Shown piece after piece: positions 15,090 through 23,224 of a stretch of DNA of 64,000 nt. The translations under genes and the position numbers were made by a program. Origin of the DNA: Pseudomonas yamanorum (GTDB lineage Bacteria > Pseudomonadota > Gammaproteobacteria > Pseudomonadales > Pseudomonadaceae); the NCBI RefSeq assembly GCF_900105735.1, contig NZ_LT629793.1:558001-622000 (forward strand), written 5' to 3'. The notes beneath the pieces are model-generated. The model did not search any database. It had not been told where the DNA came from and saw nothing but the letters and a program-made list of their open reading frames with translations. Within the stretch, counting starts at the first letter, position 1; the number at the start of each line of letters is the position of its first letter.

Positions 15090-15337
15090 TCGGGGAGGCC
15101 ATCCAGTCGGACACGCTAAAGGCCCTGGTCAGCCAGCACGCGATCCGTGAGGCGGTGGTGGGCCGCGTTGCTGGCGACGATGCTAAGTGGACGCTCTCGA
15201 TTCGCCTCGGTGGTCCCACGGCGCGCCTGGTGCCGGTGCGCTCCCGGCGGGAGCCGCTGCGCACCTGGGCGAGCCTGACGGCCGTAGGCCGTTTTGCCGA
15301 TGCGGTGGGTATTACCGAGTTTCGTGTAGAGCTGTGA
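15086..15337 (+). CDS. Small beta-rich protein, gene 4 of coupled operon
   Basis: 83-aa basic protein, last of the coupled chain (ATGA overlap at its start). Pattern: helix SDTLKALVSQHAIREAV, then beta strands (KWTLSIRLG, ARLVPVRS) and a C-terminal RFADAVGITEFRVEL. Genes of this kind often stand next to integrases in Pseudomonas integrated elements, and here the integrase stump is convergent and overlaps its last 26 bases. Function unknown; a DNA-binding role in excision or control is only a guess. Confidence 0.62.
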   Translation: MIGEAIQSDTLKALVSQHAIREAVVGRVAGDDAKWTLSIRLGGPTARLVPVRSRREPLRTWASLTAVGRFADAVGITEFRVEL

Positions 15338-15491
15338 CCGGTGACAGCTTTAGCGCCAGCTGCAGCATGCCCACCACGTCTGGCCCATCTTCGTTAATCC
15401 ACGTCCCGTAATGCTGGCGAATCATGTTGCCGTTGGTATGCCCCATCTGTTCGGCGATCCAATCGGTTGAGGCAATGCGTTTGGTCAGCAA
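15312..15491 (-). pseudogene. C-terminal stump of a tyrosine integrase
   Basis: About 59 codons survive on the minus strand, with TAA at 15314-15312. The piece reads TKRIASTDWIAEQMGHTNG followed by NMIRQHYGTWI: this holds the C-terminal Gly-His box (catalytic His) and the catalytic Tyr of phage-type tyrosine recombinases. An in-frame TAG at 15494-15492 and unrelated sequence beyond show that the N-terminal arm- and core-binding domains and the first catalytic Arg are missing. It is dead as an integrase but shows that 13.2-15.5 kb derives from an integrated element. Confidence 0.75.
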
Positions 15492-15532
15492 CTAACCGGC
15501 TTAGGTGCCAGCATTGGAGAAGTCCTCGCGAA

Positions 15533-15594
15533 GGTCCGCTTTTGGCCGATTGCAGCCAGTCACCAATGGCAGCAATCGGACAAAAGCAGCGAAC
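15533..15594. repeat. Palindromic copy of short dispersed element
   Basis: GGTCCGCTTTTGGCCGATTGC (left arm) is mirrored by GCAATCGGACAAAAGCAGCGAAC (right arm) across a ~15-base loop. Half-copies occur at 5791-5820 and 13171-13196. It probably marks the right edge of the integrated-element remnant. Confidence 0.5.
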
Positions 15595-15801
15595 AACGCC
15601 AACCCATCCAACGTTACTGCACCTTGTATAGCCCTTCTCCAAACGCATCCGTAGCCGATGTATTGGGCCAGCCTGGAAAATGCTGCGCCAAGCAACACTA
15701 GCCGATTTACAAATGTTAACGCCTTCACGTGGCCATTAGCTTTAGGCTTTGACTCACAAAGTCCGAATCGCCCCCATCAGTTTCAAGATGACTCTACAAC
15801 C

Positions 15802-16548
15802 ATGAATCTGCACGCCATCGCCGCGACGCTTTTTGCGTTTTTCACGCTGCTTCCTTACTCGGTGCAAGCCGCAACCCCCATCACCCATGTCGCGATCTAC
15901 CGAGGCCCCGCGGGCTGCGATGAATGCTCAGAGAAGGTTAAAACAGCCCTGCTGCGCGTCCGCCCGAATGCGCAGATTGACTTTGTAGGTGCTGATGAAT
16001 CGATCGACATCACGCGGCAAAGCCTCGCTCGTTATGACCTCTACGTTCAACCCGGCGGGGGCCAGGACATCCCTGCGGCGCTTGATAGTTTGGGGGATGC
16101 GCGGGTGCAAGCCATTCGTGACTTTGTCGTCCAGGGTGGGCGCTACCTGGGGCTGTGTATGGGCGCTTATCTGGCCGATGACAGCAATTTTGGCCTGATA
16201 CCCTACGACCTTGATTCAGAGGCGGGCAGGCCTGGGTTTGAGGTCGCGGGCATTGCGGACGCGGCAGTGCAGGTTGTGTGGGATGGGAAAGCCGATAGCG
16301 TCTTTTATCAGGATGGGCCTTACTTTCCCAAGCCTGACGCGACCTCGCCTTCTTCAACCATTGCGACCTACCGGAATGGTGATGTGGCGGCAGCGCGTTA
16401 CACCTATGAAAAGGGGGTAGTGGTGCTGAGTGGCCCGCATCCTGAGGCGGATTGGGAGTGGTTCGAGAAGGCGAATATTCCTTCGAGCGAGATGCCGCGG
16501 AGTGAGCTTTTTGGGGCGTTAGTGCGCAGCATTGAAGAGCGCAGGTAG
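15802..16548 (+). CDS. Secreted BPL_N / type 1 glutamine amidotransferase-like protein
   Basis: 248-aa protein with a Sec signal peptide (MNLHAIAATLFAFFTLLPYSVQA, cleavage near residue 23). The mature part resembles the BPL_N domain, a class I GATase/DJ-1-like flavodoxin fold found at the N-terminus of yeast biotin-protein ligase and as stand-alone periplasmic proteins. The nucleophile elbow GLCMGAYLA (Cys about 118) is preceded by a GGGQDIP loop; SGPHPEAD near the C-terminus gives a possible catalytic His. ATG 15802 fits the signal peptide; an upstream extension to 15658 does not. Monocistronic. Exact reaction unknown. Confidence 0.75.
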   Translation: MNLHAIAATLFAFFTLLPYSVQAATPITHVAIYRGPAGCDECSEKVKTALLRVRPNAQIDFVGADESIDITRQSLARYDLYVQPGGGQDIPAALDSLGDARVQAIRDFVVQGGRYLGLCMGAYLADDSNFGLIPYDLDSEAGRPGFEVAGIADAAVQVVWDGKADSVFYQDGPYFPKPDATSPSSTIATYRNGDVAAARYTYEKGVVVLSGPHPEADWEWFEKANIPSSEMPRSELFGALVRSIEERR

Positions 16549-16643
16549 GGGGGCAGACCACCCGTCAGCGAAGATCGAGCCAGAACGGTCATTTGAAATT
16601 GTCTGTAACCCACAAGCGCTTTAGCATCGCGTGCAAATAACCA

Positions 16644-17135
16644 ATGGTCGACAGGCGCACCGCTATGACGAGCTCTGCACACATTTGCTTCAACTCAAAA
16701 CAGGTGGGTTTGACGTTGTCAGACGTTGCCAGACATCTGCGAGAAAATTCCTCGTGGCACGTCTCGGTAACGGAGTGGCGCGGCTATGGGATGGTTATCC
16801 CGCAATTGCTGGTCCATACCCCCACGCCATTTCTGATTCAAATAGAGGACGACCCAGACTGGGTACCTGGGGAGATTCAGGAAATTATTGAATGGGAAAA
16901 CCTCGACCCGAACGCCGAGATCGCGCAAAAAATAGCTGAATGTGACGCGAGGCTGGCCATCCAGTCGACCACGCCAGACCAGGTGATTAATGACGGTTCG
17001 TCGATTACTGTCTCTACACTGGGTTCGGCGATAGACCCTTGCGATCCGGACATTTCGGATGTGCTGATGCTGTTGTGTCGCAAGCTTGAAGGCGTCATTC
17101 ACGACTGTGTAAATGGCGGGGTCACCGTCCGCTGA
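16644..17135 (+). CDS. Hypothetical protein
   Basis: 163-aa soluble protein of unknown family with an acidic middle (LIQIEDDPDWVPGEIQEIIEWENLDPN) and a C-terminal block rich in Asp/Cys (GSAIDPCDPDISDVLMLLCRKLEG). ATG 16644 has no obvious ribosome site; ATG 16665, with CAGG ten bases ahead, would give 156 aa. It is followed 28 bases later by an inverted repeat. The acidic, small, single-domain look is similar to immunity or antitoxin proteins, but no toxin gene is adjacent, so I give no function. Confidence 0.5.
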   Translation: MVDRRTAMTSSAHICFNSKQVGLTLSDVARHLRENSSWHVSVTEWRGYGMVIPQLLVHTPTPFLIQIEDDPDWVPGEIQEIIEWENLDPNAEIAQKIAECDARLAIQSTTPDQVINDGSSITVSTLGSAIDPCDPDISDVLMLLCRKLEGVIHDCVNGGVTVR

Positions 17136-17163
17136 TTGAAAAATCGGAGTTATGAAAAATCGA

Positions 17164-17198
17164 GGTCAGACCACCACAGGTTTAAATGTGGTCTGACC
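17164..17198. repeat. Inverted repeat, copy 1 of GGTCAGACCAC family
   Basis: GGTCAGACCAC (17164-17174) and GTGGTCTGACC (17188-17198) form an 11-bp stem around a 13-base loop, followed by CCCATTTTG. It lies between the ends of convergent genes and can act as a bidirectional terminator. A second copy stands at 18114-18149. Confidence 0.65.
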
Positions 17199-17235
17199 CC
17201 ATTTTGCGCTGCTTCTTTTGTCAGACAGGGTGTGT

Positions 17236-18030
17236 TCATTTTGAGCGTGGACCGGATAACACATAGCGACTTGCCTCTTCCATCAAGTCATCGCACATAG
17301 GATTGGCTTTGAGCAGGTACGCAGCCGGGTCGATTATCGACAAGCCAAGGGACGTCTCTTCTGTGGCAGATGCCCAAACTTCTCCCATAGGCCCGACAAT
17401 CTGGCTTTCACCTCTGAATGTCGCCTCTGAGCCTGCATACATTTCCACACCGGTACGATTGGCACAGATTAGCGGAGTGGCGTTTTCCATTGCGCGAATA
17501 CGCGCAAGCTGGGTCGTCCAAGGTCCGCCATAGTTGGCTGGACAACACAGTAGCTGTGCACCCTGGCGCACCAGCAGGCGGGCGGCTTCTGGCATCCAGA
17601 GGTCAAAACAAGTCAGAACGCCAAATCGGCAGGTTCCATCATCGAAACAGGTGAATGAATCGCCAGGTGTGAAGAGCGGCTTTTCTATGCGTGACAGATG
17701 GCACTTGCGTTGTTTCCCCAACCATCGCCCTCGCGATACGACAATCGCTGTGTTGTAGATCTGATCGCCATCTCGCTCAGCAATACCCGCAATGAGCGTT
17801 GCATCCTTGTCTGCCGACAGTTGTAGCAAGAACTGCGCGGTGGGCCCATCAAGCGCCAACTCGGCGTGCCTGGACAGTGCCTCACGTGAGTCGTGAAAAT
17901 AACCGATGGTGCAAAGCTCAGGCATCACCAAGAGATCAAATTGCGCCGAATCTACGAGATCGCGAATCTTCCTGAAGTTTGCTGCAGGATTGCCAAACGA
18001 AACAGGGTATTGCAAAAACGCCGTGAGCAT
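17236..18030 (-). CDS. Carbon-nitrogen hydrolase (nitrilase superfamily amidase)
   Basis: 264-aa cytosolic C-N hydrolase. The Glu-Lys-Cys triad is visible: E38 in LLVMPELCTIGY, K109 in KQRKCHLS and C141 in FGVLTCFDLWMPEAAR. The further conserved block CANRTGVE is present, giving the full alpha-beta-beta-alpha fold. Most similar by eye to the omega-amidase / N-carbamoyl-putrescine amidase groups; substrate not assignable. The gene stands alone and is flanked on both sides by copies of the same inverted repeat, so it is insulated from its neighbours. ATG 18030. Confidence 0.88.
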   Translation of the reverse strand: MLTAFLQYPVSFGNPAANFRKIRDLVDSAQFDLLVMPELCTIGYFHDSREALSRHAELALDGPTAQFLLQLSADKDATLIAGIAERDGDQIYNTAIVVSRGRWLGKQRKCHLSRIEKPLFTPGDSFTCFDDGTCRFGVLTCFDLWMPEAARLLVRQGAQLLCCPANYGGPWTTQLARIRAMENATPLICANRTGVEMYAGSEATFRGESQIVGPMGEVWASATEETSLGLSIIDPAAYLLKANPMCDDLMEEASRYVLSGPRSK

Positions 18031-18113
18031 AAAGTCGTCCAGCCATTAAAGAGGTTTTCCGGGCCCGGGCTTATCTTCCGATGGGCGGCGTCAAGTCGAA
18101 CGACAACAAATCG

Positions 18114-18149
18114 GGTCAGACCACCCTTGTTTTAAATGTGGTCCTACCC
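18114..18149. repeat. Inverted repeat, copy 2 of GGTCAGACCAC family
   Basis: GGGTCAGACCACCC (18113-18126) and TGTGGTCCTACCC (18137-18149) in the same orientation as copy 1, with a shared TTTAAATGTGGTC core but a mutated right arm. Located between the start side of the nitrilase gene and the stop of a membrane-protein gene. Confidence 0.6.
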
Positions 18150-18172
18150 CCGACTTTGCAATTTTGGACAGG

Positions 18173-18598
18173 CTACTTGAAATAGCCTGTGCGGCGTATC
18201 CGCAGGCTGTAGACCCAAACGGCAATCAGCAAGGCTGCTTGTAGGGCGGCCGGCAGTACGAACCAGGCAACCTGCACATATTGGCTGGCCGATACCAGGA
18301 AAACTTCCGGAAGCATGAGCGGGATTAGCATCAGCCCGAAAAGTAACGAGCCCAATAGAAACCACGAAGATTTTGCACTGCGCAACCACAGCAACAGGCT
18401 ACCCACGGCCAACAGAATGCAGGTCAGCGCAGCGGGGAGCAGCATGATGATCGAGATATCACCCGTCCTGGCCATACCCCAGCCGTCGCTGACCACCCAG
18501 TAGGCAATTTTTATTGTGAGAATCAAGCAATAAGCCACCGAAAATGTGACCATCGCCGGGCGCGAGGGGTTTCTTACCTGAGATGTACTTGTGTCCAT
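18173..18598 (-). CDS. Hypothetical four-TM membrane protein
   Basis: 141-aa protein with four hydrophobic segments: VTFSVAYCLILTIKIAYWVV, IIMLLPAALTCILLAVGSLLLW, WFLLGSLLFGLMLIPLMLPEVFL and WFVLPAALQAALLIAVWVY. Short hydrophilic tails, basic C-terminus (RIRRTGYFK). No motif beyond topology; family not recognised. ATG 18598 follows CTGGAACTT. It lies 110 bases from the UvrA2 stop on the same strand, and an operon with UvrA2 is possible but not shown. Confidence 0.65.
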   Translation of the reverse strand: MDTSTSQVRNPSRPAMVTFSVAYCLILTIKIAYWVVSDGWGMARTGDISIIMLLPAALTCILLAVGSLLLWLRSAKSSWFLLGSLLFGLMLIPLMLPEVFLVSASQYVQVAWFVLPAALQAALLIAVWVYSLRIRRTGYFK

Positions 18599-18707
18599 AA
18601 GTTCCAGATCCAGCGACAGGCCGGATCATCCAGCCAACCGCTGCAGTCTACCGAACGCTCGGGCAATCACGAAGCTGCCGGCGAACATGGCGCACGTCGA
18701 GCAAAAC

Positions 18708-21236
18708 TCAGCCCAACTCGCGCCCCAAAAACGGCGCAGTCCGGCTGCTCTTGCTCTTCGCCACCTTCTGCGGCGTGCCACTCACCACCACCTTCCCGCC
18801 TCGATCCCCGGCCCCCGGCCCGATATCAATCACCCAATCACTCTGCGCCACGACACGCATTTCATGCTCCACCACAATCACCGTATGCCCCGCCTCCACC
18901 AGATGATTCAACTGGCTCAACAACCGATCCACATCCCGCGGATGCAGCCCGGTCGTCGGCTCATCCAGCACATACAACGTCGCGCCCCGCGCATTACGTT
19001 GCAGCTCGGTCGCCAGCTTGATCCGCTGCGCCTCCCCGCCCGACAACTCGGTCGCCGGCTGCCCAAGGCGCAAATACCCCAAGCCAATATCCCGCAGCAC
19101 TTGCAGCGAGCGCAGCACACCCGGCTCTTCGGCAAATACCTCCACCGCCTGTTCAACCGTCAGCCCCAGCACTTGGGCGATGGTCAGGCCTTCCCACTTG
19201 ATCGCTAACGTCTCCGGGTTGTACCGCGCCCCGTGGCACGTCGGGCATGGCGCGTACACGCTGGGCATGAACAGCAATTCAACGCTGACAAAACCCTCGC
19301 CTTCGCAGTTCGGGCAGCGCCCTTTGGCGACGTTGAAGGAGAACTGCCCGGCGTCGAAATGACGCTTTTTAGCCGCAGGTGTGGCGGCGAACAGTTTGCG
19401 CACGTTGTCGAACAGCCCGGTGTAGGTCGCGAGGTTGGAACGTGGGGTGCGGCCGATGGGTTTCTGGTCCACTTGCACCAGGCGGCGGATGTGTTCCAGC
19501 CCGCCACTGATGCGGCCACCGCTGGTTTGTGGGGCGTCGTCTTCGAGGCTGGGTTCGTCTTCGGTTTCCACCACGCGGCCCAGGCCTGCGCCTACCAGTT
19601 CCAATAGCGCCTGGCTGACGAGGCTGGATTTGCCCGAGCCGGAGATGCCGGTGACAGCGGTGAAGCAGCCCAGGGGGAAGTCCACGCTGAGGTCGTTGAG
19701 GTTATTGCGCGTGACGCCTTCCAGGCTCAGCCAGCCGGTGGGTTGGCGCGGTGGTTGGCTGACCGGGCGCTTTTCGGCGAACAGGTATTCGCGGGTTTGC
19801 GAGGCTTCAATCTGCGCGAGGCCGGCGGGTGGGCCGCTGTAGAGGACTTGGCCGCCGTGTTCGCCCGCAGCGGGACCGACGTCGATCAGCCAGTCGGCGC
19901 GGCGCATGGTTTCCAGGTCGTGTTCCACCACGAACAGCGAGTTGCCGGCGGCCTTCAGGCGGTCGAGGGCGGCGAACAGGGCTTCGCCATCGGCAGGGTG
20001 CAGGCCGGCGGAAGGTTCGTCGAGTACGTAGATCACGCCGAACAGTTGCGAGCCCAGTTGGGTGGCCAGGCGCAGGCGTTGCAGTTCGCCGGATGACAAG
20101 GTCGGGGTGCTGCGCTCCAGGGCCAGGTAGCCGAGGCCGAGGTCGGTCAGGGTGCTGACGCGTTCGAGCAGGTCCTGGGCGATGCGTTGGGCGGCCAGGC
20201 GTTTTTCCACGGAGAGTTTTTTATCGCCCTGCCCTTCAGCCACCGGGCGCAGGAGCTCGGCGAGTTGCAGCAGGGACATTTGCGACAGCTCGCCAATGTC
20301 CACGCCGGCAAATTTCACCGACAGCGCGGCCTTGTTCAGGCGTTTGCCTTCGCACAGCGGGCATGGGCTGCCTTGCATGAATTGCGACACGCGCTTTTTC
20401 ATCAGGGCGCTTTGGGAATGGGTGAAGGTGTGCAGGATGTAGCGTCGAGCACCGGTGAAGGTGCCTTGGTAGCTGGGTTCGAGTTTGCGTTTGAGGGCGT
20501 CGCGGGTTTGCGCGGGCGTGAAGCCGGCATATACCGGGACGGTGGGGGTTTCTTCGGTGAAGAGGATCCAGTCGCGCTGCTTTTTCGGCAGATCTCTCCA
20601 TGGGATGTCGACGTCGTAGCCCAAGGTGACAAGGATGTCGCGCTGGTTCTGGCCTTGCCACGCCAGCGGCCAGGACGCTACGGCGCGCTGGCGGATGGTG
20701 AGGGAAGGATCGGGCACCATCAGGGCTTCGGTCACTTCGTACACCCGGCCCAGGCCGTGGCATTGCGGGCACGCGCCTTGGGGCAGGTTGGGGGAAAAGT
20801 CCTCGGCGTACAGCATCGGTTGCCCCGCCGGGTAGCTGCCGGCGCGGGAGTAGAGCATGCGGATCAGGCTGGACAAGGTGGTGACGCTGCCCACTGAGGA
20901 CCGTGTGCTGGGTGTGCCGCGCTGCTGTTGCAGGGCCACGGCAGGTGGCAGGCCTTCGATGGAGTCGACGTCGGGCACACCAACCTGGTCGATCAGGCGA
21001 CGGGCATAGGGCGCGACGGATTCGAAGTAGCGGCGCTGGGCTTCGGCGTAGACGGTGGAGAATGCCAGCGAGGACTTGCCGGAGCCTGACACGCCGGTGA
21101 ACACCACCAGGGCATCACGGGGGATGTCCACGTCGACATTGCGCAGGTTGTGTTCCCGGGCACCCCGCACCCGCACGAAGCCTGGGCGTTGGGTGGTGAG
21201 TGAGGTGTCTGGGGGAAGATTGCGCTGGGAAGTCAT
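18708..21236 (-). CDS. uvrA2: Class II UvrA-like excinuclease ATPase
   Basis: 842-aa UvrA paralogue, shorter than the ~940-aa housekeeping UvrA and of the UvrA2 group often linked to drug or DNA-adduct tolerance. Two ABC cassettes are complete: Walker A GVSGSGKSSLAF and GISGSGKSSLV, signatures LSSGELQRLRLA and LSGGEAQRIKLA, and Walker B VLDEPSAGLHP and VLDEPTTGLHP. CxxC zinc pairs CPQC, CPLC, CPNC and CPTC are present. The region between the first Walker A and its signature is reduced, consistent with a shortened UvrB-binding domain. I chose ATG 21236 over an in-frame start at 21275 because the family begins near TSQRNLPP. A REPIN follows on the start side. Confidence 0.9.
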   Translation of the reverse strand: MTSQRNLPPDTSLTTQRPGFVRVRGAREHNLRNVDVDIPRDALVVFTGVSGSGKSSLAFSTVYAEAQRRYFESVAPYARRLIDQVGVPDVDSIEGLPPAVALQQQRGTPSTRSSVGSVTTLSSLIRMLYSRAGSYPAGQPMLYAEDFSPNLPQGACPQCHGLGRVYEVTEALMVPDPSLTIRQRAVASWPLAWQGQNQRDILVTLGYDVDIPWRDLPKKQRDWILFTEETPTVPVYAGFTPAQTRDALKRKLEPSYQGTFTGARRYILHTFTHSQSALMKKRVSQFMQGSPCPLCEGKRLNKAALSVKFAGVDIGELSQMSLLQLAELLRPVAEGQGDKKLSVEKRLAAQRIAQDLLERVSTLTDLGLGYLALERSTPTLSSGELQRLRLATQLGSQLFGVIYVLDEPSAGLHPADGEALFAALDRLKAAGNSLFVVEHDLETMRRADWLIDVGPAAGEHGGQVLYSGPPAGLAQIEASQTREYLFAEKRPVSQPPRQPTGWLSLEGVTRNNLNDLSVDFPLGCFTAVTGISGSGKSSLVSQALLELVGAGLGRVVETEDEPSLEDDAPQTSGGRISGGLEHIRRLVQVDQKPIGRTPRSNLATYTGLFDNVRKLFAATPAAKKRHFDAGQFSFNVAKGRCPNCEGEGFVSVELLFMPSVYAPCPTCHGARYNPETLAIKWEGLTIAQVLGLTVEQAVEVFAEEPGVLRSLQVLRDIGLGYLRLGQPATELSGGEAQRIKLATELQRNARGATLYVLDEPTTGLHPRDVDRLLSQLNHLVEAGHTVIVVEHEMRVVAQSDWVIDIGPGAGDRGGKVVVSGTPQKVAKSKSSRTAPFLGRELG

Positions 21237-21275
21237 GGGTAACCTTATCGGTGTGTTCAAGGCAGTGAAGATCAA

Positions 21276-21369
21276 CTGTGGGAGCCGGGCTTGCCCGCGA
21301 TGACGGTGTACCAGTTACCGGATGGGGTGCCTGACACTCCGCCATCGCGGGCAAGCCCGGCTCCCACAG
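21276..21369. repeat. REPIN (paired REP palindromes)
   Basis: Two inverted REP units, CTGTGGGAGCCGGGCTTGCC and GGCAAGCCCGGCTCCCACAG, with CGCGATG / CATCGCG inside, separated by ~40 bases. Typical Pseudomonas REP doublet in an intergenic position. Confidence 0.85.
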
Positions 21370-21401
21370 TGGCTTGGTGTTGCTGGCTGGATCTTCATTC
21401 G

Positions 21402-23111
21402 TCACATCATTCGGGAGGTCAGCACCGAGCGCACCCGTTGCGCCAATTCATCCGGGCCATAGGGTTTGCTCAGCAGGTGAATGTCGGTGCCCAGCAGGTG
21501 GTTGCTGGAAAGAATGTCGCGGGTATGCCCGGACGTGAACAGCACCGCTATCGCCGGCACTTGCTCCCGCGCCCATTCGGCCAGGTCGGTGCTTTTGACC
21601 CGGCCCGGCATCACGACGTCGGTAAAAATCAGGTCCGGTTGCAGGCCGGCCTGGAGCATCAGCATGGCCCGGTCGCCGTCTTCGGCGGTGAGCACGGTGT
21701 AGCCGGATTGTTCGAGCAATTCCACCGCGGCCGCGCGTACGCCTTCGTTGTCCTCCACCACCAGGATGGTCTCCTGGCCGCCGCTGTGTTGTGTGAGCTG
21801 GACGGGCGTATCGTGGCTTTCCGGCTCTCCGAGGTTGCGCGGGAAATACATCTGCACCACGGTGCCGCTGCCCTCCACGCTTTCGACCTCCACATGCCCG
21901 CCACTTTGGCGCACGAACCCGAACACCATGCTCAGGCCCAGGCCGGTACCGTGCCCATTCGGCTTGGTGGTGAAAAACGGTTCAAAGGCCCGTGCCAGGA
22001 TCGTCGGTGACATACCGGCGCCGCTGTCGGCGACGGCCAGGCGCACGTATTCACCGGGGTTGATGCTTTTGCCGGCGCAGTCCGGGGGATTGAGGATGAT
22101 GTTTTCGCCGGTGATCCGAATCACGCCCTCGCCTTTCATGGCATCCCGGGCGTTGATCGCCAGGTTGAGCAGTGCGTTTTCCAGTTGGTTGCGGTCGACG
22201 TTAATGCACCACGGATTCTGGGGCAGTTGCACATCAATGTGGATGGTTTCTCCCAACGCCCGCTGCAGCAATTCACCCAGGCCTTCGTAGATGCGCAATG
22301 GGTTGTACACCGCCGGCGACAGCGGCTGGCGACGGGCGAACGCCAACAGCTGCGAGGTCAGTTTGGCCCCGCGCTCCACTGCCGCGATGGCGGCGCTGAC
22401 GCGGCGCTGCACCTGGAGGTTGTCCGGTTCATGCCGGGCCAGCAGGTGCAGATTGCCGGAGACCACTTGCAGCAGGTTATTGAAGTCGTGGGCCACGCCG
22501 CCGGTCAGGCCGCCAATGGCTTCCAGCTTCTGTGATTGACGCAGCTGTTCTTCGGCGGCGGAACGGGCCTGCACTTCGGCGGCGACACGCTGCTCGAGGT
22601 TGTGGGTGAGTTCCTGGCGCAGGCGCTCGGAGATCATGTGTTCAGTGGTCTCCACCACAATCGCCAGGACCCCGGCCGGTTGCTGATCGTCACCGGCCAC
22701 GGGGCTGTAATACAGGTCCATCCACACTTGTTCCGGACGGCCGTCGCGCAACAGCTCCAGGGGCAAGTTGCGATAGGACAAGGTGCCGCCGGCCAGGCAG
22801 GTGTCGACCACATTGCGGTTGAAGTCGGCGACTTCCGGCCAGCCCAGTTCTACCGGCGCCCCCAACAGATACGGGTGGCGACCGCCGGCAAACACCGAAT
22901 AGCTGTCGTTGTAGATCATGTAACCCGCCCGTCCCCACAGCATGACCATAGGAATGGGCGATGCCAGCATCAGTTGCACGGCACTGGTCAGGCTGGAGGG
23001 CCAGGCGCCAATGGGGCCGAGGTCGGTAGTGGACCAGTCGAATGCGCGAATCCTCTGGGCCATTTCCCCAGCCCAGCCATCACAGCCATGGGTATCGGAT
23101 AAAAACTGCAT
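21402..23111 (-). CDS. PAS-domain hybrid sensor histidine kinase with C-terminal receiver
   Basis: 569-aa cytoplasmic two-component protein without membrane segments. Order: an N-terminal region of the PAS_4-like type starting FDWSTTDLGPIGAWP (25-150), coiled linker, HisKA with phospho-acceptor His in GGVAHDFNNLLQVVSG (~215), HATPase_c (N-box LNLAINARDAM, G1 DSGAGM, G2 GTGLGLSMVFG), and a receiver (430-560) with acidic pair VVEDNEG and phospho-acceptor in LIFTDVVMPG. The HDFNNLL H-box is that of the phytochrome/PAS HWE-like bacterial kinases with attached receivers. ATG 23111 is chosen; TTG 23126 is the alternative. No separate output regulator is adjacent. Signal unknown. Confidence 0.88.
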   Translation of the reverse strand: MQFLSDTHGCDGWAGEMAQRIRAFDWSTTDLGPIGAWPSSLTSAVQLMLASPIPMVMLWGRAGYMIYNDSYSVFAGGRHPYLLGAPVELGWPEVADFNRNVVDTCLAGGTLSYRNLPLELLRDGRPEQVWMDLYYSPVAGDDQQPAGVLAIVVETTEHMISERLRQELTHNLEQRVAAEVQARSAAEEQLRQSQKLEAIGGLTGGVAHDFNNLLQVVSGNLHLLARHEPDNLQVQRRVSAAIAAVERGAKLTSQLLAFARRQPLSPAVYNPLRIYEGLGELLQRALGETIHIDVQLPQNPWCINVDRNQLENALLNLAINARDAMKGEGVIRITGENIILNPPDCAGKSINPGEYVRLAVADSGAGMSPTILARAFEPFFTTKPNGHGTGLGLSMVFGFVRQSGGHVEVESVEGSGTVVQMYFPRNLGEPESHDTPVQLTQHSGGQETILVVEDNEGVRAAAVELLEQSGYTVLTAEDGDRAMLMLQAGLQPDLIFTDVVMPGRVKSTDLAEWAREQVPAIAVLFTSGHTRDILSSNHLLGTDIHLLSKPYGPDELAQRVRSVLTSRMM

Positions 23112-23224
23112 CAGTCGGCTCGGCAAAAAGATAAAGGTGGGCGGCGATGAACACTTTGAGCCCGACAGCGGCGGTTGGTTTCATCGCATATTGCTTATGC
23201 CGGTATGAAGGAGCAAGAGCCGGC

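Noticed and set aside
21276..21369. REPIN at 21276 as an insertion sequence
   Set aside because: It has no open frame or transposase and fits the known REP doublet form.
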